From contig CP051242.1 of the NCBI GenBank assembly GCA_017795005.1, positions 1,364,001 to 1,428,000 of the forward strand: a stretch of DNA of 64,000 nucleotides, given 5' to 3'. Numbering within the stretch: position 1 is the first letter of the stretch; each line of letters begins with the position of its first letter. Positions 8,756 to 18,229 of the stretch are shown here, piece after piece. The notes below the pieces were generated by a model. The model was not told the DNA's origin and did not search any database. It was given only the letters and a program-made list of their open reading frames with translations. The DNA is from Balneolaceae bacterium. GTDB lineage: Bacteria; Bacteroidota; Rhodothermia; Balneolales; Balneolaceae. A program made the translations under genes and the position numbers.

Positions 8756-9685
8756 TTGAAAATTTTAAATCTCGAACCTGACAGATATTCATCTAAAGCC
8801 ATCTCACTATTTCAAGAACAAAATGAATATTTTGAGTTTTCTGATACTGGAATATATCCAGTTGAAAAGGCTGAAGTTGACACAATCCTGACACGGTTAA
8901 ATTTCAAGTTAAACGAGGAATTTTTGAAAGATTTTTCCTCTCTCAAGTATATAATTAGCCCGACAACTGGTTTGGATCATATTGATTTTTCATATACTCA
9001 GAAAAAGGGTATAAAAGTTTATTCACTAAGAAGTCATAAAGAATTCCTTTCTACAATAACCACAACTCCTGAATTAGCTTGGGGGTTATTACTTGCATTA
9101 ATTAGAAACATACCAAAAGCTGTAAGTTCAGTCAGTAATTATAGATGGGAGCGCGATAACTTTCGGGGTTTGCAGTTAGGTGGTAAGAATTTGGGTATTA
9201 TTGGATTGGGGAGAACTGGTAAAAAAGTAGCAGAGTATGGTAAAGCATTTGGTATGAATGTTTTTTATGTAGATCCGGAAGTACAATCAAAAGAATATAT
9301 AAAGGTTTCAACTATTAACGAGCTCGTGGAATTAAGTGATGTAGTATCCTTGCATATACATTTAACTGATGAAACGTATCATTTGATCTCCCCGGTGTCG
9401 ATTCGTCAATTTAAAAAAGGCTCAGTATTGATTAATACTTCCAGAGGAGGTGTTGTGGATGAACAATTTATTTTACAGGAAGTTAATAGGGGTAACCTTT
9501 ATGGCTATGCCACGGATGTATTGGAAGATGAACTAAGTGACATTTCTGAAAGTCCTGTTATTCAAGAGATGAATAAAGGCAAAAATATAGTAGTAACACC
9601 ACATATTGGAGGTGCATCTACTGAAGTTATGAACAAATGTGAAGAATATTTGGCAAAACTTTTTTTAGGAGAGTTTGATCAATGA
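8756..9685 (+). CDS. D-2-hydroxyacid dehydrogenase (SerA-like), NAD-dependent
   Basis: A 309-residue D-isomer-specific 2-hydroxyacid dehydrogenase. It shows the Rossmann motif LGIIGLGRTGKKVAEYGKAFG, the substrate-binding arginine in INTSRGGVVDE and the catalytic histidine in TPHIGGAS. The start is TTG; no in-frame ATG is near and the upstream bases are almost pure A/T without a clear ribosome site. It overlaps the next gene by 4 bases (ATGA), so the two are translationally coupled. In this setting it may make or use a hydroxyacid that decorates the polymer, but that is inference; a phosphoglycerate dehydrogenase of serine synthesis is less likely given its place. Confidence 0.8.
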   Translation: MKILNLEPDRYSSKAISLFQEQNEYFEFSDTGIYPVEKAEVDTILTRLNFKLNEEFLKDFSSLKYIISPTTGLDHIDFSYTQKKGIKVYSLRSHKEFLSTITTTPELAWGLLLALIRNIPKAVSSVSNYRWERDNFRGLQLGGKNLGIIGLGRTGKKVAEYGKAFGMNVFYVDPEVQSKEYIKVSTINELVELSDVVSLHIHLTDETYHLISPVSIRQFKKGSVLINTSRGGVVDEQFILQEVNRGNLYGYATDVLEDELSDISESPVIQEMNKGKNIVVTPHIGGASTEVMNKCEEYLAKLFLGEFDQ

Positions 9686-11268
9686 TTGGAATACATATTT
9701 CTAAGTATCAACGTTATGAAGATCACCATGAAAATTTTTCTACAAAAATTGAAGGAATGTGGTGTACGGTTTCTTACCACAAGGGAACCGGAAAGCAAGC
9801 GTTCTACGAAAATGAAAACCTGCTGGTATTAATCGATGGTTGGGTATTTAACTCTGAATCATATGTAGGTCAAGCAGAATTTGTAGCAGACATATATGAT
9901 AACAAAGGTACAGATGTTCCTTTATACCTTAATGGGCAGTTTAATATTCTTATACACGATAAAACAAAAAATTTATCTCTCTTGTTTAATGATATTTTTG
10001 GGTTTAGAAAATTATTCATTAATAAAGATAATGAGATTAGTAGCGATTTATCTTTTTTGAGAAGAAATGGCTCAAGTCTGAACATCGAACATATAAGAAA
10101 GAATTTAAATTACCCTCGTTTTCTTTCTTCCGATGAAACTTTTTATAATGAAATTTATCCTTTAGAACCATCAAGTATTTTAAATCTTGATTCTGGGGAG
10201 GTCAAGCGATATAAAATAAATTCATTTTATAAGGATAGTCCAGAGGTCAGTGATTGGAGCATTGAACAAATAAATTCAAAAATAACACAAAATATTTCTG
10301 AGACTCACAAAAGTTCAATAGTTGTTATAGGGCTTTCAGGTGGTATGGATTCAAGATTTCTCCTTGAGCATTTATTAAAAACTTCATCAAATGTAGAATC
10401 CCTTACCTATGGAATTGAATATTCAGATGAAGTTAATATTGCCAGAGAGGTAGCCGAAAAGTGTGGTATTAAACAAAACAATTTATTCCTTAACAGTAGC
10501 GATTTTACCAGATATGCTACCAGATATGTGGATCAGATCGGAGGGCTTGATATTTTTCCTCAATCATTTATTTATTTGCTGGAGAATAAAAAATTTACTG
10601 GCAAAGTTCTGGATACTGGCTTTGCTTTGGATGTATATTTAGGAGGTACTCAAGTCGATAGAATAGATGGAGGTAAGGCTACTGGTTTAACAAATGATCA
10701 TTTTGATTTTTCACTGAATAATATCTATGCAGAACCTTTCAGAGTATTTACCTCTCTAATGTATCGACAAGTTATGCTACGTGAATATATAGATGACAGA
10801 TATTCTCTTTTTCATTACGATAATTATTTTCTTATTAAGGCATTAAAAGACAGGTTGATTCAGGGGGGTGCTTTTTATTATGATTTAGCCAGAAATGTGA
10901 TACAAAAAAGCTACACTACCCCTTTACAATCAACAATGTTTGATTTATCACTTGAGTTTGAAGATCATAAAGAAGCTGAAAGGATACAGATATTAAAAGA
11001 ACAATTTGTTCAACGTAAAGTTACAGAAGGCAAGACTTTATACCATAGAAGGTACTACTCAGATTTTGGGATGTGGTTGATAAATTCAGATAGTTGGAAA
11101 GGTTTGTTAAATGATCTTCTTTTCAGCTCAGAATTGAATGGTATGGTGGAAATAGAAAAAATTCAGAAATTGGTTACAGAACACAAACATGGTCAGTCTT
11201 CTCATATTAGAGACTTAATTCGGCTTATTACAACCAATCTTTTTATCAAGTCACACAAAAAAGAATAA
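9682..11268 (+). CDS. Asparagine-synthase-like ATP-dependent ligase
   Basis: A 528-residue protein of the AsnB family. The C-terminal half has the PP-loop VVIGLSGGMDSRFLLEHL (about residues 213-230), which adenylates a carboxylate. The N-terminal part looks like a degenerate Ntn glutaminase domain (IDGWVFNSES, LYLNGQFNILIHD), but residue 2 is Ile, not the catalytic Cys, so it should not release ammonia from glutamine. It therefore probably joins a carboxylate to an amine or free ammonia. Coupled to the upstream 2-hydroxyacid dehydrogenase by a 4-base overlap, which suggests a two-step modification of a hydroxyacid or uronic acid in the polysaccharide. Products of such pairs are not established to my knowledge. 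Confidence 0.75.
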   Translation: MIGIHISKYQRYEDHHENFSTKIEGMWCTVSYHKGTGKQAFYENENLLVLIDGWVFNSESYVGQAEFVADIYDNKGTDVPLYLNGQFNILIHDKTKNLSLLFNDIFGFRKLFINKDNEISSDLSFLRRNGSSLNIEHIRKNLNYPRFLSSDETFYNEIYPLEPSSILNLDSGEVKRYKINSFYKDSPEVSDWSIEQINSKITQNISETHKSSIVVIGLSGGMDSRFLLEHLLKTSSNVESLTYGIEYSDEVNIAREVAEKCGIKQNNLFLNSSDFTRYATRYVDQIGGLDIFPQSFIYLLENKKFTGKVLDTGFALDVYLGGTQVDRIDGGKATGLTNDHFDFSLNNIYAEPFRVFTSLMYRQVMLREYIDDRYSLFHYDNYFLIKALKDRLIQGGAFYYDLARNVIQKSYTTPLQSTMFDLSLEFEDHKEAERIQILKEQFVQRKVTEGKTLYHRRYYSDFGMWLINSDSWKGLLNDLLFSSELNGMVEIEKIQKLVTEHKHGQSSHIRDLIRLITTNLFIKSHKKE

Positions 11269-11384
11269 AAATTCAGCCTGATAATGAATTTGTTAAGAAT
11301 TGAGTTCTTTACTTTGAAATATTTAGAGTCCACAACTTCTATGGATTTTTTTATCTCATTTAATTCAAATACCAGATTAGTAAA

Positions 11385-12622
11385 GTGGCAGTAAAAAGAC
11401 TGATTAAAAGATTACAAAAAACAGTCTCGGTTAATTTAATCAGGCATGTATGTCAATTATTACTTGGAATAATAATTGCTCGTTTTTTAGGAGCTGATGA
11501 AAAAGGATTACACTTTACTTTTACTACTATTGGAGCATCAATTGCAATACTTGGATCTTTTGGGTTGTCTAACTCAATCATATTTCATGTTAAAAAAAGT
11601 ACATAACCTCCAAACAATTTATTTTATATGTTCTAATAAGTAATCTGGTTCTTGGTATAGTTTGTAGCCTCATATTTCTATTTATACCAAATGTTATTTA
11701 TCAAATGTTGTTCGATGGTATTCAACCCTCTTCTTTTATTAAGGTTCTTTTTGTTCTGAGCATATTTTCAGCATTGATTAATTACCTGGTCAATAGCTTT
11801 TGTTTAGCTTTTGGAGAGATGAGAATATATTTAATTACGTTTGGTATAAGTTCATTGATAAATTTATCAATCATATCAGTTGGTATTTTTTATTATAACT
11901 TTGATATATATAACTGCTTAACTATTACTGTCTTTATTGAATTAATTTCTGCAATATGTTCATTTATATTTCTGTCTAATATCAAAGAGCTAAAGGGCTA
12001 TGAAGCAACTAAAGGTTTTAGAGATGTAATCAATTATGCTTCACAAAGTTATTTAGGAGTTTCGGGTAGTACTTTAATTAGCAATGGTGATACAATTGTG
12101 TTAGCGAATATTTTGACTCAGGAATCTCTGGGTATATATTCCATTGCTAAGACGGTCTACAGACTCTTTTCTATTATTCCGCAAACAATTAATAGTGTTA
12201 TCTTTGGTATTCTATGTGATTTAAATGCAAAAAATGCTTCGGTACTTGTAAACAAGACATGTTTAACTTTAACATTATTATTTACTTCTATCTTTATTGC
12301 TGGAGTTTTTTCACTGGATAAACTTATTGTATTTGTTTGGGGTATTGAATTTTCTACGGCCTATGAACCTGCTTTGATTTTATTAATTGCAGCTACTTTT
12401 ATTTCTGCTACATCTCCAATGAATCCTTATTTTTTAACACAAAATAAACCAATGATCTCAAGCCAGATAACACTTATTAGTGGTACTTTGGGATTGGTAG
12501 GAGCAATTATGTTAGCGCCTCATTTTGGGATAATTGGCGCTGCAACTTCTGTATTAATTGCAGGGATGACCACTTGTGTACTGCGAATATTCAACTATAG
12601 AAAATTAACGAAAGTGGTTTAA
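11385..12622 (+). pseudogene. wzx: O-unit flippase (Wzx-like), interrupted by a frameshift in an A7 tract
   Basis: Lipid-linked oligosaccharide flippase of the polysaccharide biosynthesis/MATE-like type with many membrane segments. As written it is split: the first part (GTG start at 11385) ends at TAA 11604-11606 after 73 codons, and the rest is readable to 12622 in another frame. Reading the run of seven A at 11592-11598 as eight joins both parts into one protein of about 412 residues, through VKKKYITSKQFILYVLISNL, with a normal flippase hydrophobicity pattern. The cause may be a sequencing or assembly error, a true mutation, or slippage-based phase variation. The second part has no good start of its own (its first ATG is at 11705). 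The gene sits directly before the glycosyltransferases and the Wzy polymerase. Confidence 0.85.
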
Positions 12623-12645
12623 TCATTTATAATCAATAAATAAAA

Positions 12646-13935
12646 ATGAAAGAAGTAACTATCGTAATTAACTTTAAAATATATCTTTATTTATTCGAAC
12701 CTATCATTAGGTTTCTGTTAAAAAAAGAAGTTAAAATTTATGTTGCTGTTCCGGATAATATCTTATCAGATGTTCAGGTAATCTTAGAAGGTCTTGAAAT
12801 TACATATTTATCTTTAACAAAGATCGGAAATCAACATTGGGGACGGTATTATATACACAGAGTGTTAGCGACTTTACTTACAAGACGAGATTTTTCATTT
12901 CAATATCAAAAAAAGATTGAGCAGACTACTAAAAAGTATTCAGGATTTCAGGGTCTGTTACTAAAAATAGCAAGGTTTACTCCAAAAATTCCAAATAACA
13001 AAATTAATCAAACTTTGCACAAAATTGTTGGATGGGGTCTTTCAAACCCATTTCCAACTCAACTAGTAATGGTAGGTAGTCTAAATGCATCCCCAGAACT
13101 ATTAACATCAAAGGAACAAAAAGTTATAACAGTAATGGAAAGCTGGGATCATCCTGTTAAACATCCAAATGGATATTTATCAAAAAAAATATATACCTGG
13201 AATAAAAGTTTAAGCCTCGATTGGGTCGAAAATCAGTTTGAAAATAATTGTACAGAATTTTACCCTTTAAAACTAAGATACCCTTTAAAGAATAGATTGA
13301 ACTCTGATAATATTGTTTCTAAAAAGAAAAAAGTTTTGATGTATGCTATTTCAAGCACCTCTCGCTTTAGTATAAATGTATTATCGTCTTTAGATCTCAG
13401 AATTATTGAAGAGTTAATCATAGCTACAAGACAAGCAGGATGGAGTCTCGTATTGAAGCCACGTCCAAATGGTACAGATGGTGAATTCGATCATTTTTCA
13501 AAACATGACCATGTTGAAGTCCTACCTATTAATGACCACGTTTATAATCCTGCAGATTATTATCTGGATGATGATTACAATAGAAAAAGATTTAGTGACT
13601 TAAATAAAGTTACAGCAGTTGTAAACGCATTTACAACATTTGGTTTAGATGCTGCTTGCTATGGGATTCCAGTAATTCAAATTGACCTAAGAAAGAATCT
13701 TAATTTTTCTGACTCATGGATGGTATATAACAATCATCATATCAAAACACACCTTTTAAGTCGTGAAAATATATTGACGATAAATGAAGGGACTTTAAAC
13801 GAAAAGATAAGTGATGTATTAAAAGGGGACTTAAGTTTTGCTAAGAAGTACTCTGATGAAATATATGACTGGCTTACAAATGGACTCGACATAGATTCAG
13901 CATTGGAAAAATTATATAAGAGCGAGTTCGAATAA
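12646..13935 (+). CDS. Putative GT-B-like glycosyl- or glycerophosphotransferase, family unclear
   Basis: A 429-residue protein I cannot place firmly. It has an N-terminal Rossmann-like start (KEVTIVINFKIYLYLFEPIIRF), a central segment VITVMESWDHP, and in the C-terminal half GWSLVLKPRPNGTDGEFDHF and VNAFTTFGLDAACYGIPVIQIDL. The latter resembles the nucleotide-binding end of CDP-glycerol glycerophosphotransferases and of GT-B enzymes, where a serine/threonine-rich loop precedes a helix and a GxPV strand. No signal peptide or membrane helix is evident. It lies between the flippase and a pyruvyltransferase-like gene in the O-unit block, so transfer of a sugar or polyol phosphate to the repeat unit is likely. 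Confidence 0.5.
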   Translation: MKEVTIVINFKIYLYLFEPIIRFLLKKEVKIYVAVPDNILSDVQVILEGLEITYLSLTKIGNQHWGRYYIHRVLATLLTRRDFSFQYQKKIEQTTKKYSGFQGLLLKIARFTPKIPNNKINQTLHKIVGWGLSNPFPTQLVMVGSLNASPELLTSKEQKVITVMESWDHPVKHPNGYLSKKIYTWNKSLSLDWVENQFENNCTEFYPLKLRYPLKNRLNSDNIVSKKKKVLMYAISSTSRFSINVLSSLDLRIIEELIIATRQAGWSLVLKPRPNGTDGEFDHFSKHDHVEVLPINDHVYNPADYYLDDDYNRKRFSDLNKVTAVVNAFTTFGLDAACYGIPVIQIDLRKNLNFSDSWMVYNNHHIKTHLLSRENILTINEGTLNEKISDVLKGDLSFAKKYSDEIYDWLTNGLDIDSALEKLYKSEFE

Positions 13936-14025
13936 TCTAAATTTTATCTGAGAGCACAAAATGTCAGAACTTAGGAAACATAACTTTAAGAATTATGACT
14001 GGAAGTATTTAATCTATTTTAATAT

Positions 14026-15357
14026 ATGAAATATGCTATAACCCATTGCTATACAGATCACAATAAAGGTGATGCTGCTATAATAATTTCGACAACTCAG
14101 TTGATTAGGAATTTTGATGATCATGCTACCATCAATATGTTTTCAACATTCGGTCCAAATGATGAACAATTTCATTATGAGCATGATTTTGTCAAAAAGT
14201 TCTCTGATAATATGTATCCAGGTATATTCTACCAACCAAGGCCAGTGATAGGTAAGAGTGATGCGTCAAGATTTTTACATCTGATTTGGATTTCCCTGAA
14301 GTTTGTGATTCTATTGATTTCAAAAAATAGTTTTTTTCAATTTCTTTTTTTTACTAAGCTCGAAAGAGAAGGGCTGAAAGCTTTTTTGTCTAGCGACGTG
14401 ATTATAAGTAAAGGTGGTAGCTATATAACTTCTCAAAATAAGTCATTGAGACAATCGATTTCTCTATTCAGTATGCTATATCCATTTCTGTTAGCTAAAA
14501 GATATGGCAAGAAAATGTATATTTTTAGCCAGTCATTAGGACCGGTTGTGGGAAAACTAAATCAATGGTTGACAAAAAAAGCTTTGTCTGATGTAAAGAA
14601 GATATTTTTAAGAGAGGATGTTTGTTTAAATGAATATGATGAAATAAGGGACTTAAGGTCGCCTGAAGCATTTGAAATAATACCCGATTCTGCATTTTAC
14701 TTATTAAGCAATCCGGAATACTCTTTACATAATCTCAAGTTCGATATAAAAAAGTTTAATGTGGGTTTAACTATTGTTGATCATGCATTTAAATATATTT
14801 CGGATCCAGAAAAAAAGAAGGAAAAAATTGATCTATACAAAAAAGCATTAATTGATAATATTGAATATTTGGTACAGGAGAAAAATGCATTAGTACATAT
14901 TTTCCCTCAGGTTATTTCTAATAATTCTCATTTAGGCCATAGCGATGTGAGAATTTCGAGAGAAATCGAAAATATATGTGCTGAAATGGGATATGGAGAA
15001 AAGGTGACTTATCATTATGGTGATTTTAACCCTATGCAATTAAAAAATATGTATAGTAAGATGGATATATTTATTGGAACTCGTCTCCATTCTGTAATCT
15101 TTGCTTTAAGTTCAAATGTGCCATCGATAAACATTGCTTACCATGGAACAAAATCACAAGGAATTCTTAAATCGCTAAATGGTTTTAAGGAAAATGTTAT
15201 TTCAATTGATGAAATCAATACTGAAGTACTTAAAAATAGAATTGATGAGTTACTTATTAATAAATTCAATTTAAGAGCCGTTTTGCAAAAAGAGAACTTA
15301 CGATTAAATACTGAACTTGAAATAGCGATTAATAAAATCTTAAAAGGGAGAGAATAA
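14026..15357 (+). CDS. Polysaccharide pyruvyl transferase family protein
   Basis: A 443-residue protein of the PF04230 type (CsaB/WcaK-like), which adds pyruvate ketals to sugars using phosphoenolpyruvate. Visible hallmarks are the N-terminal HCYTDHNKGDAAIIISTTQL (the N-x-GD-x-A-I/L pattern), IISKGGSYI, IFSQSLGPV, IPDSAFYL, and near the C-terminus FIGTRLHSVIFALSSNVPSI, where the R-x-H motif is typical. It is somewhat longer than CsaB because of an insertion near residues 60-110. It is likely to pyruvylate one residue of the repeat unit. Confidence 0.8.
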   Translation: MKYAITHCYTDHNKGDAAIIISTTQLIRNFDDHATINMFSTFGPNDEQFHYEHDFVKKFSDNMYPGIFYQPRPVIGKSDASRFLHLIWISLKFVILLISKNSFFQFLFFTKLEREGLKAFLSSDVIISKGGSYITSQNKSLRQSISLFSMLYPFLLAKRYGKKMYIFSQSLGPVVGKLNQWLTKKALSDVKKIFLREDVCLNEYDEIRDLRSPEAFEIIPDSAFYLLSNPEYSLHNLKFDIKKFNVGLTIVDHAFKYISDPEKKKEKIDLYKKALIDNIEYLVQEKNALVHIFPQVISNNSHLGHSDVRISREIENICAEMGYGEKVTYHYGDFNPMQLKNMYSKMDIFIGTRLHSVIFALSSNVPSINIAYHGTKSQGILKSLNGFKENVISIDEINTEVLKNRIDELLINKFNLRAVLQKENLRLNTELEIAINKILKGRE

Positions 15358-15367
15358 CTCAAAATCT

Positions 15368-16585
15368 ATGAAGTTTGGAAAAGATAAATTAGGGTTATTT
15401 ATAATTAACATTACTTATCTATTGGTGCTTTTTAATGCTCCGCTCACTGCAATAGGCATTAAGTACGGCTACCTAATTATGTACGTAGGTACGATTATTT
15501 TTTTTCTGAGCGGAAAATTAAGTGCATATAAGCTCAAAATCTTTGCGCTGCACATTTTCTTTGTTTTTTTGATGATACTGCTATTGTGTTTAGCATTAGT
15601 ATTTAACGGAGGAGGTTCAGACGCTGTTATAGCATTTGGTCTATATAGCTCTCCTATAGTCATATGGATATTATTTAGTTGCAGTAATTCTACTCTCACT
15701 TTTCCAAAGATTTTCAGGTCAACATATTTACTTACGGTCATAGTAGCATACTTAGGCATCATCCAATATTTTATTAGTCCAACCCTTTTTGGTTTTTTAC
15801 CAATAGATTCAATGGCAATGAAATGGGCTTCTGGTCAGTCATTTAATGATTATGCAGTTTTTTTTAGGGCAACATCAACTTTAGGGAGTCCACAGGTATT
15901 TGGTCTTTTTTGTGCTTTAAATCTAATTTTAACCGTTAGATTTAGGAAAATATTCTCTAGTAAAATTTTCTATATAGGATTGATAGGGCTTACTTTCGGA
16001 GGTGCACTTAGTGCAAATAAGTCTTTTATTTTAATTGTTATACTATATTTCCTTTTAAATAATTTTAGAACTTATTTGGTTTCCTTCAGATCTATTGCTG
16101 TATTTGGAATTTTAGGATTTCTTATTATTTCAAATTCTCAATTAATTATTGAACGCCTTCCAATTCTTGAAAGAGTTGTTTCTGTTAATAAAGTAATTGA
16201 ACAAGAAGCCAGTGATGGAGATGGAAGGATTGCTCGATATTCATTTATACTGTCTAATGCGAATCCAATAATAGGAGAGGGATTAGGTTCAATTACAAAT
16301 AAATCCATTTATAATTTAAAAGCTGCTGAGAGTTATTATTTGAAACTATATTATGAAGCAGGAATGTTGATAATGATATTTTTCATTTTTTTAAATTTTA
16401 TAAGTTTATATGGCGCATTTCAATTTAATCCCGTAGACGCAATAATTGTTATGCTTATTATGCTAAGCATGATTATTGTTCACGCTTTTGAAAGCCCTGC
16501 TTTTCTCATTGTATGGTGCTACTTTTTAGGGTTTGCTTTAAATCTTGGGAAAAAAAATATTTTCAGTTTTGAAAAACTCAGCTAA
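15368..16585 (+). CDS. wzy: O-antigen polymerase (Wzy-like) membrane protein
   Basis: A 405-residue integral membrane protein with about ten or more hydrophobic segments spread over its length and a larger periplasmic loop near residues 255-320 (ERLPILERVVSVNKVIEQEASDG...GEGLGS), the layout of Wzy polymerases and O-antigen ligases. The loop ends with GEGLGSITNKS and is followed by YYLKLYYEAGMLIMI, as usual for the Wzy_C/O-antigen ligase superfamily. It should polymerise lipid-linked repeat units in the periplasm after flipping by the Wzx-like protein. Sequence is very AT-rich. Its 3' end overlaps the next frame by about 40 bases or less. Confidence 0.75.
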   Translation: MKFGKDKLGLFIINITYLLVLFNAPLTAIGIKYGYLIMYVGTIIFFLSGKLSAYKLKIFALHIFFVFLMILLLCLALVFNGGGSDAVIAFGLYSSPIVIWILFSCSNSTLTFPKIFRSTYLLTVIVAYLGIIQYFISPTLFGFLPIDSMAMKWASGQSFNDYAVFFRATSTLGSPQVFGLFCALNLILTVRFRKIFSSKIFYIGLIGLTFGGALSANKSFILIVILYFLLNNFRTYLVSFRSIAVFGILGFLIISNSQLIIERLPILERVVSVNKVIEQEASDGDGRIARYSFILSNANPIIGEGLGSITNKSIYNLKAAESYYLKLYYEAGMLIMIFFIFLNFISLYGAFQFNPVDAIIVMLIMLSMIIVHAFESPAFLIVWCYFLGFALNLGKKNIFSFEKLS

Positions 16586-17705
16586 AAAATTATTAATTAA
16601 TTTTGGACCTCTGAAGAAAGGAGGCGGACAAAATGTTGCACTAAATTTTGTTCAGGCATTATTTCGAAGGTCTTCCAAACTATATGATTTTTATTTCATA
16701 GTAACTAAAGGATCTTTAATTGATGATTTCTTAAGTACGGAAGTAGAAAAAAGAAAAATACTTTACGTTAGCTCTAATCCATTAATTCGAACTTTACAGG
16801 AACTAACTATTGGTACTATTTTCCTGAAGAAAAATGAAATACAAAATGTATATACATACTTTGGTTTTGGATTATTCCTGGGTAAGGTTAAACAAATAAT
16901 AGGTTCAGCTGATTCTAATTTATATTTTCCGGAGATTGATTTTTGGGTGGCAGAAAGCAGACTGGAGAAAATCAAAAGATATATCGTTGATCAATATCGG
17001 AAATTCGGGTTAAAAAAAGCTTCTGGTGTTATCTATGAAAATAAATCAATGTATGATAGGGCTGACAAGCTTTATCCGATAGAATCAAAATCTCTGATAT
17101 TGCCATCTTTTGATGAACCTCTTATTAGAGATGAAATTTCAGTAGAACTTGATAAGGAAAGTTTTAAGATTTTGATGTTGTGTGGTTGGCAAAGAAATAA
17201 GAATATTCTACTGATCCCAGAAATAGCAAGAGTATTGGTTGATCTTGGTTTAGATTTCCAATTTATAATTACTGTAAAAGATGATTCATCTATTTGCGCC
17301 AGAGAATTTTTCCAACTGGTTGACAAACATTCTGTTCATGAATTTATACAATGTATTGGACCTGTAACAAAAAGCCAACTCCCAGATTTATACAAAAAAA
17401 TCGACGTAGTACTCTTACTAAGTCGACTTGAGAGTTTTAGCAATAATATTATTGAATCCTGGTACTATAAAAAACCGTTGATAATTTCAGATGAAATTTG
17501 GTCTAGGGCTATCTGCGGAGACGCTGCTAAGTATGTGCCTCGTGATGATTCTAAAATTATAGCTCAGAGTATTGTTGAATTAGCAAATGATCATGAATAC
17601 ATTAAAAATTTGGTTAAGCTTGGTGAAGAAGCATTTTCAGTTTTTCCAGATATAGATGAGCGGCTTGAACAGGAATTAAATTTTATTGAGGAGTTTTATG
17701 ATTAA
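16545..17705 (+). CDS. Glycosyltransferase, GT-B fold (GT4-like)
   Basis: A 386-residue glycosyltransferase with an N-terminal donor/acceptor lobe opening [19 protein letters not shown] and a C-terminal GT1/GT4 lobe: [61 protein letters not shown], in which the E-x7-E-like region (ESFSNNIIE) is typical of GT4. The start is uncertain: TTG at 16545 overlaps the wzy-like gene by 41 bases, and TTG at 16569 is equally possible; neither has a clear ribosome site. It likely adds one sugar to the repeat unit. Confidence 0.75.
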   Translation: MGKKIFSVLKNSAKKLLINFGPLKKGGGQNVALNFVQALFRRSSKLYDFYFIVTKGSLIDDFLSTEVEKRKILYVSSNPLIRTLQELTIGTIFLKKNEIQNVYTYFGFGLFLGKVKQIIGSADSNLYFPEIDFWVAESRLEKIKRYIVDQYRKFGLKKASGVIYENKSMYDRADKLYPIESKSLILPSFDEPLIRDEISVELDKESFKILMLCGWQRNKNILLIPEIARVLVDLGLDFQFIITVKDDSSICAREFFQLVDKHSVHEFIQCIGPVTKSQLPDLYKKIDVVLLLSRLESFSNNIIESWYYKKPLIISDEIWSRAICGDAAKYVPRDDSKIIAQSIVELANDHEYIKNLVKLGEEAFSVFPDIDERLEQELNFIEEFYD

Positions 17706-18222
17706 GAGTTTTCTTGTGATAAGCTTTGAGTTTTTAATGGTAGTTTTATTTTCATTACCAAGATATCGAGTTTTTATTTTTTTAAAACAAAGTTTACTAA
17801 GAATAATGGGAGCTAAATTTGGGAAAGGAGTTGTAATTTATCCCGGAGTTTGGATATCTCCAGGACGTAATCTTATAGTTGGTGATGATGTTGACCTTGC
17901 AAAAGATGTATTGATAACTACATCGGGAGGAGTAACGATAGGTGATCGTACACTTATTGGTTATCGATCGTTAATAATATCCAGCAATCACTCCATCCCC
18001 CCAATTGGAGAACCATTTCCTATTTCTGGAGATGTACACGCTCCTGTTTCAATCTCTAAAGATGTTTGGATTGGAGCTAATTGTGTAATTACGCCTGGTG
18101 TAGAAATTGGGGAGGGTGCAGTGATTGCAGCCGGAAGTGTAGTTACCAAAGATGTGCCTGCAAATGCAATATATGGAGGCGTACCAGCTAAATTAATTCG
18201 AATGAGGGATAGTTCAGAATAG
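17698..18222 (+). CDS. Left-handed beta-helix acyltransferase (WcaF/maltose acetyltransferase-like)
   Basis: A 174-residue hexapeptide-repeat acyltransferase. GAGGAG at 17688-17693 precedes the ATG at 17698, which fixes this start over a TTG 12 bases upstream. After an N-terminal hydrophobic stretch, imperfect hexapeptide repeats run through [80 protein letters not shown], with the usual histidine loop (ISSNHSIPP). It overlaps the upstream glycosyltransferase by 8 bases. Likely O-acetylates a sugar of the repeat unit. Confidence 0.85.
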   Translation: MIKSFLVISFEFLMVVLFSLPRYRVFIFLKQSLLRIMGAKFGKGVVIYPGVWISPGRNLIVGDDVDLAKDVLITTSGGVTIGDRTLIGYRSLIISSNHSIPPIGEPFPISGDVHAPVSISKDVWIGANCVITPGVEIGEGAVIAAGSVVTKDVPANAIYGGVPAKLIRMRDSSE

Positions 18223-18229
18223 AAAAAGT

